NCBI RefSeq assembly: GCF_003270085.1
Contig: NZ_QFDQ01000078.1
Location: 1-38,007, forward strand
Direction of reading: 5' to 3'
Origin: Streptomyces triticisoli
Lineage (GTDB): Bacteria; Actinomycetota; Actinomycetes; Streptomycetales; Streptomycetaceae
Length of the DNA: 38,007 nt
How positions within the stretch are numbered: the stretch's first letter is position 1; each line of letters opens with the position of its first letter. Position numbers and translations under genes: made by a program. This document shows positions 25,352 to 33,414 of this stretch, piece by piece. The notes under the pieces are model-generated. The model saw nothing but the letters and a program-made list of their open reading frames with translations, ran no database searches and had not been told where the DNA came from.

Positions 25352-25460
25352 CCCACAGCCTTCCGTCGCACCCGGGACCGGTCGGTCGGCCGGTCCACCT
25401 GGACCACAACGCCACCATCCCCATCGACCCGCGCGTGACCGCGGCGATGCCGCCCCATGC
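25348..25460 (+). pseudogene. Cysteine desulfurase, N-terminal fragment
   Basis: Translationally coupled to the ArsR-rhodanese gene (ATG 25348 overlaps its TGA). It reads VGRPVHLDHNATIPIDPRVT and AAMPPHATADL, the start of NifS/IscS-type class V aminotransferases (YLDHNATTPxDPRV, then the PH block). After about 40 codons the similarity ends and no PLP-lysine or catalytic Cys region follows. The frame drifts on to 25608 and stops without known motifs. Sequence from 25460 to 25674 holds no other gene I can support. A working enzyme would mobilise sulfur from cysteine, consistent with the sulfur theme of the neighbours. Confidence 0.72.
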
Positions 25461-25674
25461 CACGGCCGACCTCACCGTCGACGGCACCAGCCTGCAGATC
25501 CGCCGACCACTGGAGCCGTACGGTGTTGGGCGCCCCCTCCTCCTGGCGAGGTCGAACGCCCTGGCCGCATCCGGGCCGAGGTGCCCGTCCAGGGTGTGCA
25601 TCCCGTGACTCCGGACTCCCCGCGGGGGCTGGTGCTCGGGAGGATCGTTGCTCAACGGCGTTGCCGTGTCCCGA

Positions 25675-27822
25675 TCACCCGCGTGTGGCGCCTGGCCGCA
25701 GGTCGAGCTTGCGCAGCAGCTGGGCGTTGAGGGCGACGACGATGGTGGACAGTGACATGAGGACGGCGCCGACCGACATGGGGAGGACGAATCCGATCGG
25801 GGCCAGGACGCCGGCGGCGAGGGGCACGGAGATCAGGTTGTAGCCGGTGGCCCACCACAGGTTCTGCTTCATCTTGCGGTAGCCGGCCTGCGACAGGTCG
25901 ATCACCGACAGGACGGAGCGGGGGTCGTCGCTGGCCAGGATGACCCCGGCGGAGGCGATGGCCACGTCGGTGCCGGCGCCGATGGCGATGCCGATGTCGG
26001 CCTGGGCCAGCGCGGGGGCGTCGTTGACACCGTCGCCGACCATGGCCACCGTTTTGCCCTCGCCCTGCAGCGCCTTGACGGTGGCTGCCTTGTCCTCGGG
26101 GCGGACGCCGGCGAACACCCGGTCGATGCCGAGGTGGTTGCCGACCGATTCGGCGACCGCCCGGGCGTCGCCGGTGATCATGACGACCTCGATGCCTCGT
26201 CGGTGCAGCGCGTCGACGGCCTGGCGGGATTCCGGCCGGATCTCGTCGGCCAGTTTCAGTGCTCCGATCACCACGCCGTCGCGCAGCGCGTGCAGGATGA
26301 TGGCGCCCTCTTCCCGCCACTGCTCGGCTGCCTCGAGTTCCTGCTGGTGCTCCTCGTCCAGCAGCATCGGGCCGCCGACCCGGACGGTCCGGTCATCGAT
26401 GGTGGCGGTGACGCCGAGGGCGGGTGCCGAGGTGAAGCCGCTCGCCCGGGGGATGTCGAGGTCGCGCTCGCGGGCCGCGCGGACGATGGCCTTGGCCAGC
26501 GGGTGTTCGCTGTCGGCTTCGGCCGCGGCGGCCAGCGCGAGCACCTCGTCGCCGGTGAGGCCGGAGGCCGGTTCGACGGCGGCCAGGGTCGGCTCGCCCT
26601 TGGTGAGGGTGCCGGTCTTGTCGAACAGGACCGCGGTGACGGTGCGCATGCTCTCCAGCGCGAGCCGGTCCTTGATCAGGACTCCGCCGCGGGCGGCGCG
26701 TTCGGTGGCGATGGACACCACCAGCGGTATCGCAAGCCCGAGCGCGTGCGGGCAGGCGATCACGAGCACCGTGATCGTGCGGGTGACCGCGTCGTCGGAC
26801 CGGTCGAGCAGCAGGGCCCACACCAGGACCGTGACGACGGCCGCGCCGAGGGCGAACCAGAACAGCCACCCCGCGGCGACGTCGGCCAGCCGCTGCGCGC
26901 GTGAGGATGAGTTCTGCGCCTCGGCCACGAGGCGCCTGATACCGGCGAGCGCGGTGTCCTCGCCGGTGGCGGTGACCTCGATGCGCAGGCCGGAGTCGGT
27001 GGCGACGGTGCCGGCCACCACGTGGTCGCCGACGCCGCGGCGTACGGTCCGGGACTCGCCGGTGACCATCGACTCGTCCATCTCGGCCGTACCGTCGACG
27101 ATCCGGCCGTCCGCGGGGACGCTGCCACCGGGCCGGATCAGGACGGTGTCGCCCACCCGCAGCTCACCCGGGTGCACGGTGACGACCTGGTCGCCGTCGA
27201 GCCGTTCGGCCTCGTCGGGCAGCAGCGCGGCCAGGGAGTCCAGGGCCGAGGTCGTCCGGGCGAGCGAGCGCATCTCGATCCAGTGCCCGAGCAGCATGAT
27301 GACGATGAGCAGGGCCAGCTCCCACCAGAAGTCCAGGTGGTGGCCGAGGATGCCCAGGCTGGCGCCCCAGGAGGCGACGAAAGCCACCGTGATGGCCAGC
27401 GTGATCAGCAGCATCATTCCCGGCCGGCGAGAGCGTATCTCGGACGCGCCGCCGGTGAGGAACGGCCGGCCACCCCACAGGTACATCACGGTACCCAGCA
27501 GCGGCGAGATCCAGGTCACCCAGTCGGCCTGCGGCAGCCGGTAGCCCAGCAGCGAGGCGAACATGCCGGAGAACGCCACGACGGGCACGGCCAGCACCAG
27601 CATCACCCAGAACAGCCGCCGGAACTGCCCGACATGATCACCGTGGGCGCCGCCACCCGTGTGGTGCGCATGCCCCGCGTGGCCGGCGTGATCGGACCCG
27701 TGATGCCCGTCGTGCCCGGTCATGCCGTGCTCCCCGTGTCCGGCGTGGGCAGCGGAAACGGCCGACGGCGCATCGTCGAGGAGCCCGCGCTGGTGGTCGT
27801 GGTGGTGCTCGCGACTGGTCAT
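25675..27822 (-). CDS. CopB-type P1B copper-translocating ATPase
   Basis: A 715-residue P1B-3-type heavy-metal ATPase. Residues 1 to about 65 are a His/Gly/Asp-rich metal-binding tail (EHHHDHQ, HAGHGEHGMTGHDGHHGSDH, then HAGHAHH). Eight transmembrane helices follow, with the CPH motif in IACPHALG (about residue 355), the phosphorylation box DKTGTLTKG (about 399), the HP box SEHPLAKA, GDGVNDAPALAQAD, and the distal QNLWWATGYN and MSLSTIVVALNAQL blocks. The CPH type is associated with Cu2+ export. The start has CGAGGAGA upstream. The decayed CPC-type ATPase lies just upstream on the same strand. No metal-binding HMA domain is seen, as expected for CopB. Confidence 0.95.
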   Translation of the reverse strand: MTSREHHHDHQRGLLDDAPSAVSAAHAGHGEHGMTGHDGHHGSDHAGHAGHAHHTGGGAHGDHVGQFRRLFWVMLVLAVPVVAFSGMFASLLGYRLPQADWVTWISPLLGTVMYLWGGRPFLTGGASEIRSRRPGMMLLITLAITVAFVASWGASLGILGHHLDFWWELALLIVIMLLGHWIEMRSLARTTSALDSLAALLPDEAERLDGDQVVTVHPGELRVGDTVLIRPGGSVPADGRIVDGTAEMDESMVTGESRTVRRGVGDHVVAGTVATDSGLRIEVTATGEDTALAGIRRLVAEAQNSSSRAQRLADVAAGWLFWFALGAAVVTVLVWALLLDRSDDAVTRTITVLVIACPHALGLAIPLVVSIATERAARGGVLIKDRLALESMRTVTAVLFDKTGTLTKGEPTLAAVEPASGLTGDEVLALAAAAEADSEHPLAKAIVRAARERDLDIPRASGFTSAPALGVTATIDDRTVRVGGPMLLDEEHQQELEAAEQWREEGAIILHALRDGVVIGALKLADEIRPESRQAVDALHRRGIEVVMITGDARAVAESVGNHLGIDRVFAGVRPEDKAATVKALQGEGKTVAMVGDGVNDAPALAQADIGIAIGAGTDVAIASAGVILASDDPRSVLSVIDLSQAGYRKMKQNLWWATGYNLISVPLAAGVLAPIGFVLPMSVGAVLMSLSTIVVALNAQLLRKLDLRPGATRG

Positions 27823-27853
27823 GATTACTTCTCCTCGCGGTGATGCTCAGTAG

Positions 27854-27900
27854 CTACCGGAGACGGTAGTGGTAGTGCTGCTCCGCGGAAGTCCGTGGAG
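27854..27900. promoter_or_regulatory. Inverted repeats upstream of the CopB-type ATPase
   Basis: Two hyphenated palindromes lie in the 168-bp gap. CTACCG-gaga-CGGTAG occurs at 27854-27869, 32 bases before the ATPase start. CTCCGCGGA / TCCGTGGAG at 27881-27900 has 8 of 9 arm positions paired around AG. The first has the TACC...GGTA layout seen at copper-responsive CsoR-type sites, which is only suggestive. The second could equally be the terminator of the decayed upstream ATPase. No -10 box is convincing. Confidence 0.35.
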
Positions 27901-27990
27901 CGGTGCCTCGATGCTGAGTGCTTCGGCCGACCCGTCAGCGCTTCCTCGGCGAATTCCGCGGACGCCCCGGTCGGCAGCGCTGCCGCGTGC

Positions 27991-29155
27991 TTACTTGAAC
28001 GACCGTAGACGCAGGCTGTTGGTGACGACGAAGACCGAGGAGAAGGCCATCGCAGCGCCGGCGATCATCGGGGTGAGCATGCCGGCGGCGGCGAGGGGCA
28101 GGGCGGCGACGTCGCAGCCGAAGGCCCAGAAGAGGTTGCCCTTGATGGTGGCCAGGGTCTTGCGGGAGAGGCGGATGGCGTCGGCCGCCACTCGCAGGTC
28201 ACCGCGGACGAGGGTGAGGTCGCCGGCCTCGGTCGCCGCGTCGGTGCCGGTGCCCATGGCCAGGCCCAGGTCGGCGGTGGCGAGGGCGGCCGCGTCGTTG
28301 ACGCCGTCGCCGACCATGGCGACCGTACGGCCCTCGGCCCGCAGCCGCTCGACCACACCACGTCGACCTTGCCCTGCGGCAGGACTTCGGCGATCACTTG
28401 GTCGATGCCCACGGCCCGGGCCACAGACTCGGCGGCGAGCCGGTTGTCGCCGGTCAGCAGGACCGGCGACAGGCCGAGCCTGCGCAGTTCGGCCACGGCT
28501 TCGGCGCTGTTCTCCTGGATGGCGTCGGCGACGGTGAGGACGCCGCGCGCCTCGCCGTCCCAGGCGACGACGACTGCCGTACGCCCCTCGGCCTCCGCCG
28601 CGGCCTTGGCCTTGGCCAGTTCGCGGGGCAGCTCGATGGCCCACTCGTGCAAGAGCTTCTCGCGCCCGACGAGTACGGCGTGGCCGTCGACGACGCCCTG
28701 GACGCCGAGGCCGGCGACGTTCTCGAAGTTCTCCGGTACGGGCAGGCTCCCGGCCCGGTCGGCTGCGCCCGCTGCGATGGCCTGCGCGATCGGGTGCTCC
28801 GAGGCGTGCTCCAATGCGCCTGCCAGGCTCAGCAGTTCGCCCTCGTCCACGTCCGGTGCCGTGAACACGTCCTGGAGCTGCATCCGGCCGGTGGTCACTG
28901 TGCCGGTCTTGTCCAGGACGACGGTGTCGACACGGCGGGTGGTCTCCAGGACCTCGGGCCCTTGATGAGGATGCCGAGCTGGGCGCCGCGGCCGGTGCCG
29001 GCCATCGGCGCGGTCGGCGTGGCCGGCCCGAGCGCGCAGGGGCAGGCGGTGATCAGGACGGCCACGGCGGCGGTGAAGGCGGCGGTCACGTCGCCGGTGA
29101 CGCCGAGCCAGACGCCGAGCGTGGCGGCGGCGATCAGCAGGACCGCGGGGAAACG
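27991..29155 (-). pseudogene. CopA-type (CPC) copper ATPase, truncated and frameshifted
   Basis: Minus-strand fragments give [51 protein letters not shown], then a new frame [66 protein letters not shown] and PQGKVDV, and a third frame [50 protein letters not shown]. Damage is a one-base loss at about 28955 (AAGGGCCCGAGG) and a five-base tandem GTGGT duplication at about 28356-28366. The N-terminal metal-binding domain and first helices are gone past 29155. The CPC, DKTGT, GDGVND and C-terminal helices remain recognisable. Nothing functional can be made. Confidence 0.88.
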
Positions 29156-29164
29156 GAAACCGGC

Positions 29165-29818
29165 TCAGTGCTCAGAGTCTCCTGATGAGTGGTGACCGTG
29201 GGACTCGTGCCGACTCGTCGGCCTCCGGCCGGTCGGCGCGGGTTCCGCGTCGCGCAACCCGGACATGATGACCGTGACAAGCCGTTCGGCCGCCGCGTCG
29301 GAGGGCAGGGCGGCAGCCCCTGTGAGGGCGTGGAGGCAGTACGTCGCGAGCTCGTCGGGCGCGACATCACCACGGAAGTCGCCGGTCCTCGCGCCCTCGG
29401 CCAGCAGGTCCCGGATCATGCCGTGGAGCTGCTGCTGCGCTCGGGCGACCCGCTCGTCCCGATGAAGGAACGCCGCGAGTTCGGTGCCGTGGTGGCCGCG
29501 TGACCGGCGCGAGATGTGAGCGAACGCTCTCAGGACCGCCTCCAGCCGCTCGCCGGCTTCGTCGGTCTGGTCCCGGACCTCTGCCAGCTGTCCCAGGTGA
29601 TCGGTGATCTGGCGGTCGTGCCAGGCAAGCAGGATCGCCTCGACGTCCGGGAAGTACTTGTACAGCGTGGCCCGGCCGATGCCGGCCTGCTCGGCGATCT
29701 GCGACATCGTCACCGACCGCACGCCGTGCTCGGCGGCCAGTTCCGCCGTGGTGTTCAGAATCGCGTCGCGCACCGCGCGGCGGTGCGCCTCGATGGTCTC
29801 GTTCCACAGCTTCGGCAC
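29165..29818 (-). CDS. TetR-family transcriptional regulator
   Basis: A 217-residue TetR/AcrR repressor. The N-terminal helix-turn-helix is typical: LNTTAELAAEHGVRSVTMSQ, IAEQAGIGRATLYKYFPDVE, AILLAWHDRQ. The C-terminal ligand domain is helical (LRAFAHISRRSRGHHGTELA, DLLAEGARTGDFRGDVAPDE, LATYCLHALTGAAALP). It ends in a His-rich tail RHESHGHHSSGDSEH, which may bind metal. Start GTG 29818 gives the family-typical opening VPKLWNETIEAHRRAV. It is divergent from two small membrane genes, and inverted repeats sit between them. Its stop is only a few bases from the break of the decayed copper ATPase, so what it once neighboured is unknown. Confidence 0.9.
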   Translation of the reverse strand: MPKLWNETIEAHRRAVRDAILNTTAELAAEHGVRSVTMSQIAEQAGIGRATLYKYFPDVEAILLAWHDRQITDHLGQLAEVRDQTDEAGERLEAVLRAFAHISRRSRGHHGTELAAFLHRDERVARAQQQLHGMIRDLLAEGARTGDFRGDVAPDELATYCLHALTGAAALPSDAAAERLVTVIMSGLRDAEPAPTGRRPTSRHESHGHHSSGDSEH

Positions 29819-29822
29819 CCCA

Positions 29823-29888
29823 TCAGTGTATGCACTGACGGTGTCGATACATGCTGGTTGACATCGCAGACAGTGTGTCTCGTAAAAT
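29823..29888. promoter_or_regulatory. TetR operator and rightward promoter
   Basis: TCAGTG-tatg-CACTGA at 29823-29838 is a perfect palindrome just before the TetR start. A rightward promoter follows: -35 TTGACA at 29858-29863 and -10 TAAAAT at 29883-29888, spaced 19 bases (slightly long). Inside the spacer is a second palindrome AGACA-gtg-TGTCT (29868-29880). Repressor bound there would block the promoter, and the first site would give autoregulation. The strength of the two hexamers is unusual for this genome type. Confidence 0.6.
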
Positions 29889-29938
29889 TCGGATGTCGTC
29901 GACCGGGCGACAACCGACCCGCAAGGAAGGGCTCGCAC

Positions 29939-30106
29939 ATGGCCGACTCCCCGTCTCGCTTCGACGCCACCGACTTGGGGCCCGGGCCCGTGGCGCATCC
30001 GGGGATGCCGCGTTGGGTGAAGGTGTTCGGGATCGTCGCCGGATCCGCCCTGCTGGTGGCGTTCGTGCTCATGCACACGATCGGCGGCGGGATGGGCGGC
30101 CACTGA
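29939..30106 (+). CDS. Small single-span membrane protein
   Basis: A 55-residue protein MADSPSRFDATDLGPGPVAH, PGMPRWVKVFGIVAGSALLV, AFVLMHTIGGGMGGH. One transmembrane helix (residues about 27-46) is followed by a Gly/Met/His tail (MHTIGGGMGGH). Start ATG 29939 follows AAGGAAGG. It lies five bases before the next gene, so the two form an operon under the TetR-controlled promoter. Its PxxMxxW and Met/His tail could be metal-related, as the neighbourhood has copper transporters. That is a guess; I do not recognise a named family. Confidence 0.75.
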   Translation: MADSPSRFDATDLGPGPVAHPGMPRWVKVFGIVAGSALLVAFVLMHTIGGGMGGH

Positions 30107-30111
30107 TCGCC

Positions 30112-30672
30112 ATGGCCATGAACCCCCGCCTCCGCAGGCTCGCCCTCACCGCGCACATCACCTTCTCGGTCGGCTGGCTCGGCGCGGTTGCCGTCTTCGT
30201 CGTCCTCGCCACCGTGGGGCTGGCCGGCGACAATGCCGACACCGTGCGCAGCGCCTACCTCGCGATGGAGTTGACCGCCTGGTTCATCCTGGTCCCGCTG
30301 AGCTTCGCCTCGTTGCTGACCGGGCTCGTGCAGGCTCTGGGGACCGCCTGGGGGCTGTTCCGCCACTACTGGGTCGTGTTCAAGCTGCTGATCAACGTGG
30401 TTGCGACCGTACTGCTGCTGGTGCACATGCAGGTGGTCGGGCATGTCGCCGGGGCTGCGGCCCGGGCGACCCTCGCCAGTGGCGATCTCGTGGGGATGAG
30501 GGTCCAGCTGCTGGCCGACGCCGCCGCGGCCCTGCTCGTACTGATCGTGGCGGTGACGCTGTCGGTGTACAAGCCGAAGGGGCTGACCCGTTACGGGTGG
30601 CGTGGGCAGCATGAATCCCGAGCACGCGAGCGGCTCGCTGCCACAGAGGGGGCGGCTCGGCAGCCGGCGTGA
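30112..30672 (+). CDS. Four-helix integral membrane protein (DUF2269-like)
   Basis: A 186-residue integral membrane protein. It starts MAMNPRLRRLALTAHITFSV (start ATG 30112; ATG 30118 possible). Helices at about 13-37, 53-77, 85-110 and 130-153 contain GWLGAVAVFVVLATVGLAGD, AYLAMELTAWFILVPLSFAS, HYWVVFKLLINVVATVLLLV and LADAAAALLVLIVAVTLSVY. The tail KPKGLTRYGWRGQHES is basic. Conserved-looking Trp and His (AHITFSVGWLG, HYWVVFK) suggest a heme- or quinone-type membrane family of unknown role. Coupled to the small membrane gene upstream. The TetR protein probably controls both. Confidence 0.8.
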   Translation: MAMNPRLRRLALTAHITFSVGWLGAVAVFVVLATVGLAGDNADTVRSAYLAMELTAWFILVPLSFASLLTGLVQALGTAWGLFRHYWVVFKLLINVVATVLLLVHMQVVGHVAGAAARATLASGDLVGMRVQLLADAAAALLVLIVAVTLSVYKPKGLTRYGWRGQHESRARERLAATEGAARQPA

Positions 30673-31118
30673 CGGCCCGCTGACACCGCCCTGCCATCCG
30701 GCAGCCCACGGCCGCACGCCTCCGTTCGGTCCCTCATGGCCAACTTCCTGTTGGAGAGGGATACAGCGAACACTGGTCGCCCCTCACTGGCCGTTCGTCC
30801 GTCCGGCCTTCGTGCCGCTCTCGTCGGAAGCGACCCGGGCCTGGAAGCCGCGCACCCTGCCGAGGCTGCACGGCCACGTCTGCACCCCGATGTGCGAGAT
30901 GCCCTGTGGAGAGCAGGTTGCGGTGGACGGACTTGAGCGCCAGGCCCCTCACGCATCGCGAGATGCTCGTCCTACTTCCCGAGCGCGCCCTTCGCGTTGA
31001 AGGGCGGAGCGACGGTGGATGCGGGTAGTAGAGCGGATCGGCTGTGCCGCTGCCGGGCCGAGCCCCTCATCACAACAGAGCACTCCGGCACCGGCGGTTC
31101 GTCCCGTCGTGGAACGAC
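30673..31118. other. Gap between convergent genes
   Basis: 446 bases with no gene I can support. Minus-strand frames across 30730-30960 read like degraded protein (ALKSVHRNLLSTGHLAHRGA), but I cannot tie them to a family. The only clear structure is the hairpin at 30986-31006. Confidence 0.3.
30986..31006. terminator. Hairpin between convergent genes
   Basis: A perfect eight-base stem, CGCCCTTC and GAAGGGCG, with a five-base loop GCGTT. It lies 113 bases past the stop of the lipoprotein gene (minus) and 314 past the membrane-protein gene. It could end either transcript. There is no U-tract on either side. Confidence 0.5.
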
Positions 31119-31988
31119 TCAGGAAGCGAGGGGCGCGAGTTCGGTGAAGGTCTTGCCACCGTCGCGTGACTCGTACACGCCGGTCATCGTAGCGGCGAGG
31201 ATGTGGTCGGCGTTCACGGCGGTCAGCGCCTGGGGCTGTCCACCGGGCACGGTCGTGAGCTCCTTCCACGTCTTGCCGCCATCGGCGCTGCTGCTCAGCT
31301 TCCCGGAGACGTCGATACCGAAGAGGGAGTTCTCCGCGGGCCAGGACAGGAACGCCTGGACCTGACCGGAGCCCTTGCCGAAGGTGCGGCCACTGTCGGT
31401 GCTGATGACGACACCCTCGGCAGTGGTGGCCAGCAACTTGTCGCCGGCGGGGCTCACCGCGAGGTCGAGAGCCTCCAACGTCGCCCGGTCGTCCCAGTTC
31501 TTGAGGTCGGTGCTGACCCGGATCCGGCCGCTCTCGTATCCATAGACAGTGCCCTTGGCCGAGTCCAGGGAATGGAAGTCGGCCTCTCCTGACAGGGATC
31601 GGGACGTCCAGGTGCGTCCGGCGTCCTTGGTCTCGATCAGGCCCAGGTTGCCCGGGCGGCCGCTGCCCGGGGCGCCGTGTCCGCTGGCGACGAACGTGCT
31701 CTTCCCGGTCACGGTGAAGCCCATGAAGTCGTCCTTGCGGTCGCCGACGAGCCTCGGCTTCTGGCCTTCGGCGACCGTATACAAGCCGTCGTGGGTAGCG
31801 ACATACACACGGCCGTCGGCCGGGTCGACGCCCAGCCCGTGCACGTGGGAAAGAGCCTCCGGCGCCGCAGACACCCCGGGCGACCGTCCCGCGCCGGATG
31901 ACCCGTTTCCGCAGGCGGCGAGGACCAGGGAAGCGAGGGCAGTACCCGCAGCAGTGATCAGAGTACGGGTGGCCGAACGTGCAGTCAC
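31119..31988 (-). CDS. Lipoprotein with Asp-box (BNR-type) repeats
   Basis: A 289-residue secreted lipoprotein of the sialidase-like/photosystem-assembly (BNR, F510_1955-like) type. GTG 31988 start has AAGGAAG upstream. The signal ends at the lipobox LVLAAC (Cys about residue 26). The beta-propeller part opens LSHVHGLGVDPADGRVYVAT and holds at least four Asp-box turns: TKDAGRTW, STDSGRTF, SADGGKTW and SRDGGKTF. The HVHGLGVDP block is typical of the group. Asp boxes stabilise propeller blades; most such lipoproteins are not active sialidases, and no catalytic residue set is visible. The surface anchor and single gene arrangement suggest a periplasmic/wall binding or assembly role. The copper-linked neighbourhood may be incidental. 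Confidence 0.85.
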   Translation of the reverse strand: MTARSATRTLITAAGTALASLVLAACGNGSSGAGRSPGVSAAPEALSHVHGLGVDPADGRVYVATHDGLYTVAEGQKPRLVGDRKDDFMGFTVTGKSTFVASGHGAPGSGRPGNLGLIETKDAGRTWTSRSLSGEADFHSLDSAKGTVYGYESGRIRVSTDLKNWDDRATLEALDLAVSPAGDKLLATTAEGVVISTDSGRTFGKGSGQVQAFLSWPAENSLFGIDVSGKLSSSADGGKTWKELTTVPGGQPQALTAVNADHILAATMTGVYESRDGGKTFTELAPLAS

Positions 31989-32330
31989 AGAACTTCCTTG
32001 CTATGTACGGCTTGCGGCACTTACGGCCTTGTAGCGGTGTAGAACGGCATGCAGCTCACCTGGGTGCCCTCAACTGCTCTCGCTGGTGCGAGGGACATTG
32101 ATGGCCGTGCCGTTGCCGATGCGGATGCTGATACTTTTGCACTGATTGTCATCATACCGGCAGACAATGTTGCCGGACGTGGCAGGTCCAGCAGGGATAC
32201 CTTGCGGCCGACGTCGTACATCCTCGCGGGTATTCAGGTTGGACTCATGGAATCCGTCGGCTCGTGACGGTTCTTGATCGCTGCGGTACGACGTCGTCGT
32301 GCGATACGCGCATGGGGGCGGGCCGACGCC
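31989..32330. other. Upstream region with a short decayed frame
   Basis: Promoter region of the lipoprotein plus scraps. A minus-strand frame ending at TGA 32070 reads SGNIVCRYDDNQCKSISIRI and GNGTAINVPRTSESS. Its GC content is lower than its surroundings and it looks like the C-terminus of a small secreted protein with two Cys. There is no start, so it is recorded only as a possible fragment. Both strands otherwise hold short frames only. Confidence 0.35.
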
Positions 32331-32545
32331 CAGGGAACAGGGGAAGCGAGAGCGGGCACGTCTGGAGGCAGTTCGTTCGTGGTGAGAAGACCGAGGCCGT
32401 CGCGGGAGACCTTCGGGTGACGTCACGATCGGTGCGGCGCTGGCGGCGAATGTGGGAAAAGGGCGGTGCGGACGCACTGCGCTCGAAGGGTCGGCCTCGG
32501 TGGAGCGGCTGAGTCCGGAACAGTGCGAACGGGGCGGGCCCCGGA
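32330..32545 (+). mobile_element. IS630-type transposase N-terminal relic
   Basis: The plus frame reads WRQFVRGEKTEAVAGDLRVT, SRSVRRWRRMWEKGGADALR, SKG, then shifts frame to SASVERLSPEQCERG. This is the N-terminal helix-turn-helix and linker (GEKTEAVAxxLRVTxRSVRRWRRxWExGGxxALxSKG...RLSPEQ) of the IS630-like winged-helix transposases common in actinobacteria. A frameshift falls near 32500, and the DDE half is gone after about 32545. Inverted repeats were not found. Confidence 0.75.
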
Positions 32546-32580
32546 TTTCCTGGGGCACGCTGCTCGAAGGTGATCGTGAG

Positions 32581-32800
32581 TCAGCCGGTCCCGTCGTTGC
32601 CCTCCTGCTCGGGCTCGGGCGCAGCGCGGAGGCGGGCGATGACGCCGGCACCAATGCCCACGACGACAAGGACTCCGGCACCGCCGAGGATCCACAGGGT
32701 GGCGTCGGCTCCGTCGATGCGTCCGAAGCCTGCCGGGTAGCGGGGCAGGACCTTCACGGTGTGTTCGGGGTCGAGATTCTTGAAGGCGTCGGATGAGATG
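32581..32800 (-). pseudogene. Single-pass membrane protein, C-terminal fragment
   Basis: The minus frame ending at TGA 32583-32581 reads KPPISSDAFKNLDPEHTVKV, LPRYPAGFGRIDGADATLWI, LGGAGVLVVVGIGAGVIARL and RAAPEPEQEGNDGTG. It has a clear transmembrane helix (LWILGGAGVLVVVGIGAGVI), then an Arg-rich anchor and an acidic tail. The part before the helix may be the end of an extracytoplasmic domain. There is no start in frame. The composition is fully coding-like, so this is a real tail of a lost gene; family unknown. Confidence 0.5.
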
Positions 32801-32959
32801 GGGGGCTTCTGTAAAGGTGGCCCGTGGAGCGGCCGGCAGCGTGGGCCATGCAGGTCAGGTGTGGTGAGGGAAGCAGATTGCAGCGGTGGGGAGCTGGCGG
32901 ATCAGCGTGCCCGACTGCTGCGGGGAACCGGCGGAGACGGAACCTTGCAAGCGGTCCGA

Positions 32960-33388
32960 GCGGTAGCACGGACCGGCGCGGGCGGCGGCCAGGAGCCGGG
33001 GAACCAGACGGAGGCGTACTGCTCGACGGCGTCCCGCAGCCTGTTGGTGTGGGCGCCTTCCACGGCACCCGGTCAGGGGCGTCCCTGTGCTCCTTGAACA
33101 CGGCGTATCCGGACGTACTTGGCGTCCGGCCGTACGTCGAATCGCGGTGGTCGAAAGTCTTGTGGTCCGCGAACCGCAGGTGGACGGCATCGAGTTCGCC
33201 TCGGTCCTGGTGGATCGTGGCGAGCCGCAGGCCGTCGTACTCGTCGGAGCGGATGGTGGGGCTGAAGTCGATCCGCAGCCGCGGCGGCCCCTCGGCCGTG
33301 GGGTGGCGTGGTAGGTGTTGCCGACGACGGTCGCGTCGGCGAAGGGAAGGTTCAGTTCGGCGAAGAACTCCCGTGCGTACATCGGCAT
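32960..33388 (-). pseudogene. Decayed gene of unknown function
   Basis: Minus-strand pieces in successive frames read [28 protein letters not shown] (ATG 33388 or 33382), then TAEGPPRLRIDFSPTIRSDE, YDGLRLATIHQDRGELDAVH, LRFADHKTFDHRDSTYG, then after another shift EGAHTNRLRDAVEQYASVWF, PGSW. Frameshifts lie near 33300 and near 33060. Each piece is strongly protein-like, with acidic and aromatic residues and few rare codons. I do not recognise the family. The gene is immediately downstream of the DUF317 remnant. Confidence 0.55.
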
Positions 33389-33414
33389 GTGGGTATCCGG
33401 GTGCTGGTCAGCGG

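Noticed and set aside
25940..27544. A 534-codon Ser/Thr/Ala-rich plus-strand frame
   Set aside because: Antisense of the CopB-type ATPase, whose motifs are unmistakable; the plus frame has none.
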